64,000 bases of DNA from Thiorhodovibrio litoralis (GTDB lineage Bacteria > Pseudomonadota > Gammaproteobacteria > Chromatiales > Chromatiaceae), in assembly GCF_033954455.1 (NCBI RefSeq), contig NZ_CP121473.1:2280501-2344500 (forward strand), written 5' to 3'. Position numbers and translations under genes: made by a program. Below, in pieces: positions 1 to 8,653 of the stretch (positions within the stretch are counted from its first letter, which is position 1; each line of letters begins with the position of its first letter). The notes under the pieces are model-generated. The model was not told where the DNA came from. It saw nothing but the letters and a program-made list of their open reading frames with translations, and made no database searches.

Positions 1-351
1 GAGCGCGACCAAGACCCGCTCGGGTTGCTCGGCGATCAGACCGGCCAGACAGGGAAGCAGCTCGTCGAACAGCTCTGCAAGCACGGGCACACGGGCACCG
101 GGGCCGAGCAGGTCCTGCGCGGTCAGTTGCAGGCAGAGGTCGTACAGAGCCGAAACGATGGTGTCCAGCTCGGCATCACTGCTAGTCCTCTCGGCCAGCC
201 CTTCGGCGACCGGGGCGGCATAGCGGCGCAACACATCCTGGAAATCATCCGGCGCCAGCCGCCGCTGCAGGTACCGGGCGCGCAGAAAGCGCTGGTTGTA
301 GTCGTCCCGCCGGCGCAGCAGGGCCTCGGCCAATGCCGTCAGTTCTGCCAC
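1..351 (-). CDS. Hypothetical protein coupled to MoxR-type ATPase (3' end outside window)
   Basis: The reverse strand is open from a GTG at 351 to the window edge (117 codons), starting [20 protein letters not shown]. It overlaps the last 13 bases of the upstream ATPase gene, the usual sign of translational coupling. The visible part is Leu/Ala/Arg-rich and looks helical; no domain is recognisable. MoxR-type ATPases are commonly followed by a von Willebrand factor A partner, so this may be such a partner's N-terminal region, but the metal-binding motif that would show it is not in the window. GTG was chosen because it gives the overlap. Confidence 0.6.
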   Translation of the reverse strand, partial: MAELTALAEALLRRRDDYNQRFLRARYLQRRLAPDDFQDVLRRYAAPVAEGLAERTSSDAELDTIVSALYDLCLQLTAQDLLGPGARVPVLAELFDELLPCLAGLIAEQPERVLVAL

Positions 352-1928
352 TTCAGCCAGCCCAGGTAGTTGCTGTAGCGCTGATGCAGGTACTTAAGCT
401 TGAGGATGTCGTCATACATGTGACCGTAAAGCTTGCGCCCTCTGGCCCAGTCGCGCAGCACACCCTCGATGCGGGCCAGGCGCTTGCGCACCTCGGCCGC
501 CGTCAGCCCGTCGAGGCCGCGCTCGAACTCAGCCTCCACCTCGGCCACCGGGTCGTCCCGCTCGAGACCGAGCCGGTCGAACTCCTGGCAGGAGCGGTCA
601 AACAGGCCACGAATCCAGCTGATCCGATCGACACGCAGGGTGGTCTGGCTGTCTTGCTCGAAGGCAGGGGCATCCGGGTTTTGGGTCAGCTTGTCGTGCA
701 TGACAAAGGGGATCATCTGGCGCATGTCCTCGAAGCTCACCGCGTGATCGCCGCGAAAGTAGGCCATCGCCTTGATAAATTGAATGCAGGTCATCAGCGC
801 CCGCACGGAAAAGCCGTTCAGGGACTGACTACCCAACTCGACCTGGGCGCTCTTGCCGGTCTCCTCGGTGTTCAAGGCGCTAAACTCGAGACCTGAGAGC
901 TTGACCGTGTCCTTGGTCATGTACTCGAACTGGTTGGCGGCGGGCTCAAAGAACTCGAAGTGACTGGCGAAGAACTCCAGCCGGCGGCGCAGCAGGGCCG
1001 GGAACTCCACCGCCAGGATCTCGCGCTCGAGCCGGTCGAGTTCCTCGGGGCTGAAGATGATCTGCGCCGGCACCACCTGCTCGGGCTGGATGCCGTCCTC
1101 AATGCGCAGCAGCAACTCGTTGAGAAAGCGCGTGTTGAAGTGCAGCGCCTTGACAACAATGTCGATGCGGTCGCGCAGGGCCTCAATGACCTGGTAGGTG
1201 CCGCCGCCAGCGTCGTCGTTGGCGGTTAGGTACCAGGCCGCCGGCGGGCACTCGTAGACTTGGTCGTAAAGTTCGGCGTAGTTGTCGGCCATGGTGGTGA
1301 GCAGGGCCGACTGAGTGCGGGTGGGAATGCGGTTGTACTCGTCGATGATTTTGACCCGCATCGACAGCCAGCGGCGCCAGGCGATCTTGACCTCGTCCAT
1401 GGATTGGGCGTTGATAAGAGTCGCCGGCAGCGGGTTGCCGAGCAGATCGGCGATGGTCATCTGCGGTTGGCCGTGCTGGATGGCGCGGCGGATCTCGTGC
1501 AAGTTGTAGCCGGCCAGCACGCCCATCAGGATAGCGATGGCGGTCTTGCCGCGACCGGGCCCGCCCACCAGCAGGCAGCGCCGCCGCACCGCCAGGTTCA
1601 ACAGCGGCGCCAGCGCGTAACTGGAGTAGCTCTGGTCGGTAGGCAAATTGATCGCCACCTTGCGGTCGCCGAAGTCGAAGCGCATTGGGGGCGCGTCGTT
1701 GTACTCGATGTCGTAGAAGGGCGAGATGATGGCGTGATTGACGATCCAGAAATAGGCCTGGCGCAATTTCTCGTCGAGCGGCTGCTCATCGACCTGAGCC
1801 GTTGCCGGCTCGCTGCTGGCGACCGGGCCGCGGTAGAGGTCAGCGACGTCGAAATCGTGCTGCGGTCGCTCGGCGGCTGGCCGGGTGGGCGACTGGGAAA
1901 TCTTGGCGTAGCGGTCGCGTTGGCGCAT
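339..1928 (-). CDS. MoxR-like AAA+ ATPase
   Basis: A 529-residue AAA+ protein. Walker A is [12 protein letters not shown], Walker B is the [17 protein letters not shown] region, and a sensor-1-like segment ([12 protein letters not shown]) follows, giving the MoxR/dynein-midasin type of order. The C-terminal third is a helical lid with no recognised domain. MoxR proteins act as chaperone-like ATPases that remodel or insert cofactors into partner complexes, usually with a VWA protein; the overlapping downstream gene would be the candidate partner. Start chosen at 1928 rather than an in-frame ATG at 1955 because TTGGAG lies seven bases upstream of it. The substrate cannot be told from sequence. 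Confidence 0.8.
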   Translation of the reverse strand: MRQRDRYAKISQSPTRPAAERPQHDFDVADLYRGPVASSEPATAQVDEQPLDEKLRQAYFWIVNHAIISPFYDIEYNDAPPMRFDFGDRKVAINLPTDQSYSSYALAPLLNLAVRRRCLLVGGPGRGKTAIAILMGVLAGYNLHEIRRAIQHGQPQMTIADLLGNPLPATLINAQSMDEVKIAWRRWLSMRVKIIDEYNRIPTRTQSALLTTMADNYAELYDQVYECPPAAWYLTANDDAGGGTYQVIEALRDRIDIVVKALHFNTRFLNELLLRIEDGIQPEQVVPAQIIFSPEELDRLEREILAVEFPALLRRRLEFFASHFEFFEPAANQFEYMTKDTVKLSGLEFSALNTEETGKSAQVELGSQSLNGFSVRALMTCIQFIKAMAYFRGDHAVSFEDMRQMIPFVMHDKLTQNPDAPAFEQDSQTTLRVDRISWIRGLFDRSCQEFDRLGLERDDPVAEVEAEFERGLDGLTAAEVRKRLARIEGVLRDWARGRKLYGHMYDDILKLKYLHQRYSNYLGWLKWQN

Positions 1929-2034
1929 GGGCGGGCTCCAAGAGGACTCTGGCAACTATGGCACAATCCGCAGGTGGCGCGCATCGCTCCAATTCGCATC
2001 CGTTGGCGTTCATTTGCGGACTGCAACCAAAATC

Positions 2035-2616
2035 ATGACCGTTATCGAGGCAATCGCGGTAATCTTCGGCTTTCTCTGCGTCTGGCTGATCATTCGCCAG
2101 AATATCTGGTGTTGGCCAACCGGGTTGGTGCAGGTGGTGCTCTACCTGTTTATTTTCTCCCAGGTCAAGCTTTACTCGGACATGCTGCTGCACGGCATCT
2201 ATGTGGTCATGCAGCTGTACGGCTGGCACTGGTGGTTGCACGGCGGGCATGATCGCGACCGCCTGCCGGTGACGCGCCTGTCCGCTGCCGGGCTATCTGC
2301 CTGGGCCTTGCTGGCGGCGGCCGCCAGCCTGGGCTGGGGCCACCTGATGGCGACCCAGACCGACGCCGCCTTGCCCTACGCTGACGCCTTCACCACGGTG
2401 GCGAGCCTGGTCGCGCAGTGGCTGCTGGCGCGCAAGAAGTTGGAGTCCTGGCTGTTCTGGATCGCCGTCGATCTGGCCGCTATCGTCATCTACTATTCCA
2501 AGACGCTTTATCTGACCTCCGGCCTCTACGCGGCTTTTCTGGTGATGGCTGTTTTTGGGCTGCTCGCCTGGCACAGATCCCAGCGCGAGCCGCAGGCGGC
2601 GGTGCAACCGGCATGA
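2035..2616 (+). CDS. pnuC: Nicotinamide riboside/mononucleotide transporter PnuC
   Basis: A 193-residue inner-membrane protein with about seven hydrophobic segments. It has the PnuC hallmarks: an N-terminal [19 protein letters not shown] segment, [22 protein letters not shown] in the middle and [16 protein letters not shown] near the end. PnuC lets nicotinamide riboside cross the inner membrane and the imported substrate is trapped by phosphorylation. The next gene starts within its stop codon (ATGA overlap) and encodes exactly the kinase/adenylyltransferase needed, so the pair forms an NAD salvage operon. No NAD-linked riboswitch was recognised upstream. Confidence 0.9.
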   Translation: MTVIEAIAVIFGFLCVWLIIRQNIWCWPTGLVQVVLYLFIFSQVKLYSDMLLHGIYVVMQLYGWHWWLHGGHDRDRLPVTRLSAAGLSAWALLAAAASLGWGHLMATQTDAALPYADAFTTVASLVAQWLLARKKLESWLFWIAVDLAAIVIYYSKTLYLTSGLYAAFLVMAVFGLLAWHRSQREPQAAVQPA

Positions 2617-3599
2617 GCACTGGGTTAGTACTGGGCAAGTTCGCGCCCCTGCATCGAGGCCACCAACTGCTGATCGAGACCGCCCTGGCGGAAAACGATC
2701 GGGTGCTGGTCATGATCTACCACGCCCCTGACGTCACCGGCGTAGCCCTCCCGGTGCGGGCAGGCTGGATTCGTGCCATCTACCCACAGGTGGCGGTGAT
2801 CGAGGCCTGGGATGGTCCGCTAGAGGTCAGCAATGCGCCTGACATCCGGCGCCAGCACGAGACCTACATCCTCGCTCGACTCGGCGGGCGCCGCGTCGAT
2901 GCCTTCTACTCCAGCGAGTTCTACGGCGAACATGTCAGCTGCGCCCTCGGCGCAATCGACCGTCGCATCGACCCGGAACGCACCCGCGTGCCCATCTCGG
3001 CCACCGCAATCCGCGCCGCCCCCTACCAACACCGTGAATTCCTGGACCCCCTGGTTTATCGCGACTTGATCACCCGCGTGGTGTTTCTCGGCGCCCCCAG
3101 CACCGGCAAGAGCACCCTGGCTGCGGCCCTGGCCGCGCGCCATCACACCTGCTGGATGCCAGAATATGGCCGAGAATACTGGGAAGCACACCAGCGCCAG
3201 CGCCGCCTGAGCCCGGTGCAACTGGTGGAGATAGCCGAAGGGCACCGCCAGCGGGAGGACCGCCTGGCCGAGCAGGCCAACCGCTTCCTGTTCGTCGACA
3301 CCGACGCCTCAACCACGCGCCATTTCGCCCGCTACTACCACGGCAGGGAGTTGCCGCGACTTGATCAACTGGTCGCGGAATGCGCCCAGCGCTACGACCT
3401 GTTCTTCCTGTGCGAGGACGACATTGCCTACGCCGACACTTGGGATCGCTCCGGCCCGGCCAACCGTCGCGAGATGCAAGCCCAGGTCAAAACCGACCTG
3501 GCGCTGCGCAAGCTCCCCTACCTGGCCTTGTACGGTCCGCTCGTACAGCGGATGGTCCAGGTCGACCAGGAACTGGCCCGCTCCTTAGAATGCTCTTGA
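2613..3599 (+). CDS. nadR: NadR-like bifunctional NMN adenylyltransferase / ribosylnicotinamide kinase
   Basis: A 328-residue protein of two parts. Residues about 1-160 are a nucleotidyltransferase with the [10 protein letters not shown] signature and an ISATAIR motif (the family ISxTxxR), expected to make NAD from NMN and ATP. Residues about 170-328 are a P-loop kinase (GAPSTGKST) expected to phosphorylate nicotinamide riboside. There is no N-terminal helix-turn-helix, so unlike the enterobacterial trifunctional protein it should not act as a repressor. Its ATG overlaps the pnuC stop, matching a channel-plus-trapping-enzyme operon. Confidence 0.88.
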   Translation: MSTGLVLGKFAPLHRGHQLLIETALAENDRVLVMIYHAPDVTGVALPVRAGWIRAIYPQVAVIEAWDGPLEVSNAPDIRRQHETYILARLGGRRVDAFYSSEFYGEHVSCALGAIDRRIDPERTRVPISATAIRAAPYQHREFLDPLVYRDLITRVVFLGAPSTGKSTLAAALAARHHTCWMPEYGREYWEAHQRQRRLSPVQLVEIAEGHRQREDRLAEQANRFLFVDTDASTTRHFARYYHGRELPRLDQLVAECAQRYDLFFLCEDDIAYADTWDRSGPANRREMQAQVKTDLALRKLPYLALYGPLVQRMVQVDQELARSLECS

Positions 3600-3686
3600 A
3601 ATCAGCATAGTCCGCGTTATGCTCGGTGGTCAGTTCGTTGGATTCGTTCTTTCTTCACTAACGCTTGGCATTGAGGCGGTAGAGCT

Positions 3687-4286
3687 ATGAAACGGTTGAC
3701 GACCCCAATATTGCCGCCGGCAGTTGGTGCATGCGCACTGCTGTCAGGCTTGCTGAGCCTGAGCGGATGCAGCGGCGAGAGTGGAAGTGGCAGTGGCGAA
3801 TACTATACCGACTGGGATATCGCCGGTGGTTGTGCCAGTGACCAAGGCGGCGATACCCGAACCAGCGGCGCCGGAACCGAGGTCGATGTCTGCGATGGCG
3901 TGGGGGAGTATTCCTGGATATGGGTGACCTATGCGGCTCCCTGGTGCAGTGCGAGCAAGGCGCAGGCGCCGCAGATTCGGGCATTTAAACACCAGGCCGA
4001 ATCCGATGTGATCCTCTATGCAGTGCTGACCGCAGGTGACGAGGTTTTTTCCGCCGCCACCGTCGCCGATGCGCGCTCCTGGGCCAGCACCCACGGCTTG
4101 CCAGCGACGCAGGTGCTGACCGAACAGTCTTCGCGCACCATCCCGCAGCACTTACTCATTGGCCCGGATGGCCGCACGTTCTACCGCTACGTCGGCTTCC
4201 TGGATGCCGCAGAGATGCACCAGTTGCTCGCGGACTTTCGCCACAGCACCCGAGTCCCCGACGTGCGATCACTGCCCCGGCCATGA
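3687..4286 (+). CDS. Thioredoxin-fold (TlpA-like) lipoprotein with altered redox motif
   Basis: A 199-residue probable lipoprotein: a hydrophobic signal segment ends in LSLSGC, a good lipobox, followed by a Ser/Gly-rich linker. The body has a thioredoxin-like order, with WVTYAAPWCSASK at the active-site position and TIPQHLLIGPDGR as the cis-Pro segment. The usual CxxC is replaced by CSAS, so the second cysteine is missing and ordinary disulfide exchange is unlikely; a peroxiredoxin-like or structural role is possible. The stop overlaps the creB start (ATGA), so it is translated with the Cre two-component system, which suggests an envelope-sensing link (inference). Confidence 0.7.
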   Translation: MKRLTTPILPPAVGACALLSGLLSLSGCSGESGSGSGEYYTDWDIAGGCASDQGGDTRTSGAGTEVDVCDGVGEYSWIWVTYAAPWCSASKAQAPQIRAFKHQAESDVILYAVLTAGDEVFSAATVADARSWASTHGLPATQVLTEQSSRTIPQHLLIGPDGRTFYRYVGFLDAAEMHQLLADFRHSTRVPDVRSLPRP

Positions 4287-5005
4287 GCCGACACATTCTC
4301 ATCGTCGAAGACGAGCCGGCGATTGCCGATACGCTCATCTATGCGCTGCAAAGCGAGGGGTTTCGCACCACCCATTGTCTGCTCGGTCGCCAAGGACTTG
4401 AGCTCGCCGCAGCTGACGCGGCTGATCTGATGATCCTCGATATTGGCCTGCCCGATCTCAACGGCTTTGACGTCTGCCGGGAGTTGCGTCGCACCAGCGA
4501 ACTGCCGGTGCTCTTTCTGACCGCGCGCGGCGATGAGATCGACCGCATTCTGGGGCTTGAGCTTGGCGGCGATGATTATGTCCTCAAGCCCTTCAGTCCG
4601 CGCGAAGTCGCTGTGCGGGTTCGCCGCATTCTCCAACGCCAGCAGATGGCCCCGGATCAGACCTCGACCGCGAGCACCAGCCCCTTTGAACATGATCCGA
4701 CGCGCCGAGCGATTCGCTACCTGGCGCAGCCGCTTGAGCTGACGCGCTACGAATACGACCTGCTGGTGACTCTGATCGGCGCGCCCGGGCGGGTATTCAC
4801 CCGAGCCCAGCTGATGCAGAAAATTTGGGCGCATCCGGAACATAGCCTGGAGCGCACCGTCGATACCCACATCAAGACAGTGCGCGCCAAGCTGCGCGCC
4901 ATCCATCCTGACGCCGATCCGATTCGCACCCATCGCGGTATCGGCTATTCCCTTGAGCCGATAGCGAATCCAAAAGGGTATCCAAACGGAGAGCCGAACG
5001 GTTGA
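4283..5005 (+). CDS. creB: Two-component response regulator CreB
   Basis: A 240-residue OmpR/PhoB-type regulator. The receiver domain (about 1-120) has the acidic pair EDE near residue 9, the phosphoacceptor in LMILDIGLPDLNG and the conserved Lys in VLKPFSPREV. The C-terminal winged helix (about 140-230) contains LTRYEYDLLVTL and THIKTVRAKLR. Assignment to CreB rather than another OmpR type rests on the downstream order kinase then creD and on the operator upstream of creD. It overlaps the kinase start (TTGA). Confidence 0.87.
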   Translation: MSRHILIVEDEPAIADTLIYALQSEGFRTTHCLLGRQGLELAAADAADLMILDIGLPDLNGFDVCRELRRTSELPVLFLTARGDEIDRILGLELGGDDYVLKPFSPREVAVRVRRILQRQQMAPDQTSTASTSPFEHDPTRRAIRYLAQPLELTRYEYDLLVTLIGAPGRVFTRAQLMQKIWAHPEHSLERTVDTHIKTVRAKLRAIHPDADPIRTHRGIGYSLEPIANPKGYPNGEPNG

Positions 5006-6465
5006 GACTCTCGCTGCTGGTCGCTGTTGGCTATTTCCTGATCGTCGGCCTGGCGGCCTGGTTCGTGCTGGATGTGTTTGTCGCCGAGGTGAAGCCCGGT
5101 GTGCGCAAGACTATGGAGCATACCCTGGTCGATAGCGCGAATCTGGTGGCCGAACTCGTTCGCCCGGCGCTGCTTGGGTTGCCAGTTGATCAGCAAGTGC
5201 CCGACCAGCCATCGGCCGCTCAGCGCATCCATGCCGCCCTGGCACGATTTCGCGAGCGCTCAGTCGCGGCGCGCATTTGGGAGCATCAAAAGCACACACT
5301 CGATTTGAGCCTTTATGTCACCGATGACAAAGGCCGCGTGCTCTATGCGACTGATCCAGAGCAAATCGGCGCGGATTATTCGCGCTGGAACGATGTCTAT
5401 CTGACCCTGACCGGACGCTATGGCGCGCGCTCGACGCGCAGCGATCCAGAGGACGAAGCCTCCTCGATCATGCATGTGGCCGCGCCCGTGCTGGCTGATG
5501 GGCGCATCATCGGGGTGGTCAGCCTGGCCAAGCAGACCCGCAGTGTCGAGCCGATCGTGGTGGCGAGCAAGGACAAGATTCGCGCGCGCGGATTCCTGCT
5601 GCTGCTCATCGCCGCCGCGATTGGCGCCGCGTTCACTTGGAAACTGAGCGACTCCATCGGCCGTCTGGACCGTTACGCCCGCTCGGTGACCGCCGGTGCG
5701 CGCGCTCGCCCGCACCGCTCGCGGGTGCGTGAGCTCGACGACCTGGCCGATGCCCTGACCGGGATGCGCGAGCGCCTTGAGGGCAAGCAATACGTCGAGC
5801 GCTATCTGCACAGTTTGACCCACGAGCTGAAAAGCCCGCTGGCCGCCATTCGCGGCGCGGCGGAACTGCTTGAAGAAGCCGACATGCCCGCCCCTGAGCG
5901 TGAGCGCTTTTTGGCCAACATTCGCGAACAAGCCGAGCGGCTGTCACAGGTGGCCGAACGATTGCTGGAGCTGGCGCGGGTTGAACAGATGCAGATGCTG
6001 ACTAAGCCGGAACCTCTGGATTTGGCCGAACTGATTACGCAAGCCGCCGACGCACTCGCCCCCATGGCCGCGCAGCGGGGGATTCGCTTTGAGCTCGACT
6101 TGACGCGCCCCTGCCGGGTCCGGGGTGATCGCTTTCTGTTGGTCCAGGCGCTGATCAATTTGCTTGACAATGCGGTGGGGTTTTCTCCGCAGGATGCCGT
6201 GGTACAGATTCGGCTGCGCGCCAGTGCCCAGCGAGCCGAAGTTTGCATCCTCGACCAGGGGCCAGGCGTTCCCGACTACGCCCGCGAGAAAGTCTTCGAG
6301 CGGTTTTTCTCCCTGCCGCGCCCGGACGTGACGCGCAAGGGCACAGGTCTTGGTTTGAGCTTTGTGCGCGAAGTCGCCGACCTGCATGAGGGCCAGATTG
6401 CGCTTGAGAACCAGCATCCACAAGGTTTTCTGGCCTGCCTGGCATTGCCCTGTCGCGAGTCCTGA
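5002..6465 (+). CDS. creC: Sensor histidine kinase CreC
   Basis: A 487-residue membrane kinase starting at TTG within the creB stop, with GGAGAG about nine bases upstream. One hydrophobic segment near the N-terminus and another near residues 195-215 bracket a periplasmic sensor region. Then come a HAMP-like linker, a dimerisation domain with the phosphorylated His in LTHELKSPLAAIRG, and an ATPase domain with N box (INLLDNAVGFSP), G1 (LDQGPGVPD) and G2 (GTGLGLSFV). All catalytic elements are present. CreC phosphorylates CreB; the signal in enterobacteria relates to carbon metabolism and envelope stress. Confidence 0.87.
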   Translation: MRLSLLVAVGYFLIVGLAAWFVLDVFVAEVKPGVRKTMEHTLVDSANLVAELVRPALLGLPVDQQVPDQPSAAQRIHAALARFRERSVAARIWEHQKHTLDLSLYVTDDKGRVLYATDPEQIGADYSRWNDVYLTLTGRYGARSTRSDPEDEASSIMHVAAPVLADGRIIGVVSLAKQTRSVEPIVVASKDKIRARGFLLLLIAAAIGAAFTWKLSDSIGRLDRYARSVTAGARARPHRSRVRELDDLADALTGMRERLEGKQYVERYLHSLTHELKSPLAAIRGAAELLEEADMPAPERERFLANIREQAERLSQVAERLLELARVEQMQMLTKPEPLDLAELITQAADALAPMAAQRGIRFELDLTRPCRVRGDRFLLVQALINLLDNAVGFSPQDAVVQIRLRASAQRAEVCILDQGPGVPDYAREKVFERFFSLPRPDVTRKGTGLGLSFVREVADLHEGQIALENQHPQGFLACLALPCRES

Positions 6466-6532
6466 TTATTCGGTGTAGATGGCGGGCAAGGCCTGCGCAT
6501 AGGGTCCGGTCGCCATTGCGGCAGAGCGAGAC

Positions 6533-6580
6533 TTCACCAAGACTTCACACAAGTTCACCGGGACTTGACCTGAGCTTCAT
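6533..6580 (+). promoter_or_regulatory. CreB operator (cre tag) upstream of creD
   Basis: TTCAC at 6533-6537 and TTCAC at 6544-6548 are separated by six bases, exactly the enterobacterial cre tag TTCAC-N6-TTCAC. A third TTCAC lies at 6554-6558 (five-base spacer) and a weaker pair TTGAC-N6-TTCAT at 6565-6580. The cluster sits 52-99 bases before the creD start and points along the coding strand. Inference: phosphorylated CreB activates creD here. Confidence 0.8.
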
Positions 6581-6631
6581 CCCGTCGCGCCACACTGTCC
6601 TTGGGGTTTAACACAATCGCAGGAGACAGCA

Positions 6632-8074
6632 ATGCACAAGGCACTCGTGATCAAGGTGGCGATCATTCTCGGGCTGACGTTGGGACTGATGGTCCCACTT
6701 GGCATGGTCAGTCAGCTCATTGATGAACGCGCCGCGCGGCAAGAGGCGGTGGTGAGTGAAATCGCCGCCAGCTCCGCCGGCGCGCAGCGACTAATCGGCC
6801 CGATTCTGGTCTTGCCGTACCAGGAGGAATTTACACAGGAGTATTGGGAGAAAGAAACCATTGATGGTGAACTCAAACGCGTGCGTCGCATCCGGCAGGT
6901 GAAGGTCGATGGCCGCGCCCTCATCATGCCGTCAAGTGCGCAGATGCAGTTCGATGGCAGGACCTCGGTCAAACGCCGGGGCCTGTTCAAGGCCTTGGTC
7001 TATGAACTCGAGGGTGGCATCCAGGGACGCTTCGTCATTCCGGCGCAGCCAGCGTTGGAGCGCCAGCAGGAAAACTCGCACATCCAATGGGGCCAACCCT
7101 ATCTGAGTCTTGGTCTGTCCGATACGCGCGGGCTGGCGCGCACACCGCAACTGCAATGGGATGGAACACCGATCGACTTCGCGCAGGGAACACTGCTTGA
7201 TCCGACCCTGCCGCAGGGGATGCATGTGCCGCTGCCGAGCCTCATCCAAGTTGGGCAGGGCAGGGCGCCGTTCGGTGACGGGTCCTTCGTTGATGGGGCG
7301 GACGCTGATGAGGCGGAACAGGCACCACGGGAGATTCCATTCAGCATCACGCTGGCGTTCCGGGGGACGGAGTCGGTCAGCTTCGTGCCATTGGCCGACA
7401 GCACCCGCATCGAACTCGCCTCGACCTGGCCGCATCCCAGCTTTCAAGGGCGCTTTCTGCCGAATGCCGATGGGCAGACGATCGACGCCGACGGATTTAG
7501 CGCGCTCTGGGAAGTCTCGGCCCTGGCGACAGCGGCCCCGGCCAATCTGTGCGCCGATGTGGCGGCCGGCCGCGACTGCCTGGGTGGCTGCGCCGACTGG
7601 CTGGGCGTGCGTTTCATCGAGCCGGTGAATATTTACTCCATGTCCAATCGGGCGGCGAAGTATGGAATCTTGTTTATCGGCCTGACCTTCGCGGCGGTGC
7701 TCTTGCTGGAACTGTTGCGCTCACTTAAAGTCCATCCGGCGCAATACCTGCTTGTTGGCCTCGCGCTGGCGTTGTTCTTTCTGCTGCTGCTCAGCCTCTC
7801 GGAGCATATCGCTTTCGGGCTCGCCTATGGCTTGGCCACGCTGGGCTGTGTCAGCTTACTTGGGTATTACTTGATCGCAGTGCTCGGCAGCGTCAAGCGC
7901 GGAGCCGGCTTCGCGCTGCTGCTTGCGGTGCTGTTCGCAGCGCTCTATGGGCTGCTGATGTCCGAGGATGCCGCGCTCTTAATGGGCTCGCTGCTGCTGT
8001 TTGGCCTGCTGGCGCTGACCATGGTCCTGACCCGGCGGCTCGACTGGTATGCGCTGGAGAAATCGGTTGCCTGA
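6632..8074 (+). CDS. creD: Inner-membrane protein CreD
   Basis: A 480-residue protein with one N-terminal transmembrane segment (LGLTLGLMVPLGMVSQL), a large periplasmic beta-rich domain to about residue 335, and a C-terminal block of about five transmembrane helices. This is the CreD layout. The conserved stretch VNIYSMSNRAAKYGILFIGL precedes the helix block. AGGAGACAGCA lies just before the ATG. CreD is the main CreBC target and is linked to envelope integrity and beta-lactam/colicin responses in other bacteria; its molecular activity is unknown. Confidence 0.87.
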   Translation: MHKALVIKVAIILGLTLGLMVPLGMVSQLIDERAARQEAVVSEIAASSAGAQRLIGPILVLPYQEEFTQEYWEKETIDGELKRVRRIRQVKVDGRALIMPSSAQMQFDGRTSVKRRGLFKALVYELEGGIQGRFVIPAQPALERQQENSHIQWGQPYLSLGLSDTRGLARTPQLQWDGTPIDFAQGTLLDPTLPQGMHVPLPSLIQVGQGRAPFGDGSFVDGADADEAEQAPREIPFSITLAFRGTESVSFVPLADSTRIELASTWPHPSFQGRFLPNADGQTIDADGFSALWEVSALATAAPANLCADVAAGRDCLGGCADWLGVRFIEPVNIYSMSNRAAKYGILFIGLTFAAVLLLELLRSLKVHPAQYLLVGLALALFFLLLLSLSEHIAFGLAYGLATLGCVSLLGYYLIAVLGSVKRGAGFALLLAVLFAALYGLLMSEDAALLMGSLLLFGLLALTMVLTRRLDWYALEKSVA

Positions 8075-8089
8075 ACCTTGCTCAGTCGA

Positions 8090-8260
8090 ACGCTGCGGCG
8101 CCAATACCGGATTCGAAACCGTGTTGGCGCTTGCGGATGAGCTCAAGGCCGATAAAGCGATTGTAGGCATGGAACCCGGGTATCCGTTCGCGCAGGCCAG
8201 CGGCAGTTCCCTGATGCAACAAATTGGCCGCCTAGTTGAGCAGATCAGGCCGCGGCTGTT
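8090..8260 (+). pseudogene. Possible IS110-type transposase remnant
   Basis: A short frame after creD reads ADELKADKAIVGMEPGYPF, resembling the conserved N-terminal block of IS110-family transposases in which Lys/Asp-rich sequence precedes VGMEPTGHYW. Only this block is left, the TGHYW part is degraded, and no start, catalytic residues or ends are visible. It is best read as a decayed insertion-sequence fragment; the match is short and could be chance. Confidence 0.35.
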
Positions 8261-8377
8261 TGAGTCGCTAACTCGTTGCTTGGGGTTCGTGTTGAGACTT
8301 AGAATTGGACGGCCTAATTGTTTCTTTATCTTCTGGCATGGCAGACAATCTCCGTCCCCACCAGAAAGGTCATCCCG

Positions 8378-8605
8378 ATGCGCGCCGGCTATCTCATCGT
8401 CGAAACCCGAGTTGATCGACCTGGAGTTGTCAGAATTCACGGCACTGACCATCAACCAAGACTGCCCGCCGGGCCGGCCCAGGAACCCGACCTCCCGGAG
8501 ATCTGCCATGTTACATCCTTCGCGAGTCTGGATACCGCCCTCATGCACGCCCGTTTCGCCCAGCGCGCGGCATTAAGTGAAGGCCGAAGCATCGGGCCAG
8601 GTTGA
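8378..8605 (+). CDS. Small hypothetical protein
   Basis: A 75-residue frame beginning MRAGYLIVETRVDRPGVVRI and containing TSFASLDTALMHARFAQRAAL. AGAAAGG lies about eight bases before the ATG. The N-terminal half looks like a beta-rich segment and the end like one helix; there is no signal peptide or membrane segment. It lies between a transposase remnant and the TMEM43 gene on the same strand. No domain can be named, and it may be the N-terminal part of a longer lost gene. Confidence 0.45.
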   Translation: MRAGYLIVETRVDRPGVVRIHGTDHQPRLPAGPAQEPDLPEICHVTSFASLDTALMHARFAQRAALSEGRSIGPG

Positions 8606-8653
8606 GCGCGCCAAGGGCACCACCGCCTCTCCCCCTGTAAATGACGGATCGTT

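Noticed and set aside
960-2252. Long forward frames opposite the MoxR-type gene
   Set aside because: They are mirror frames of a high-GC gene; no domain, no ribosome site, and the reverse frame has clear Walker motifs.
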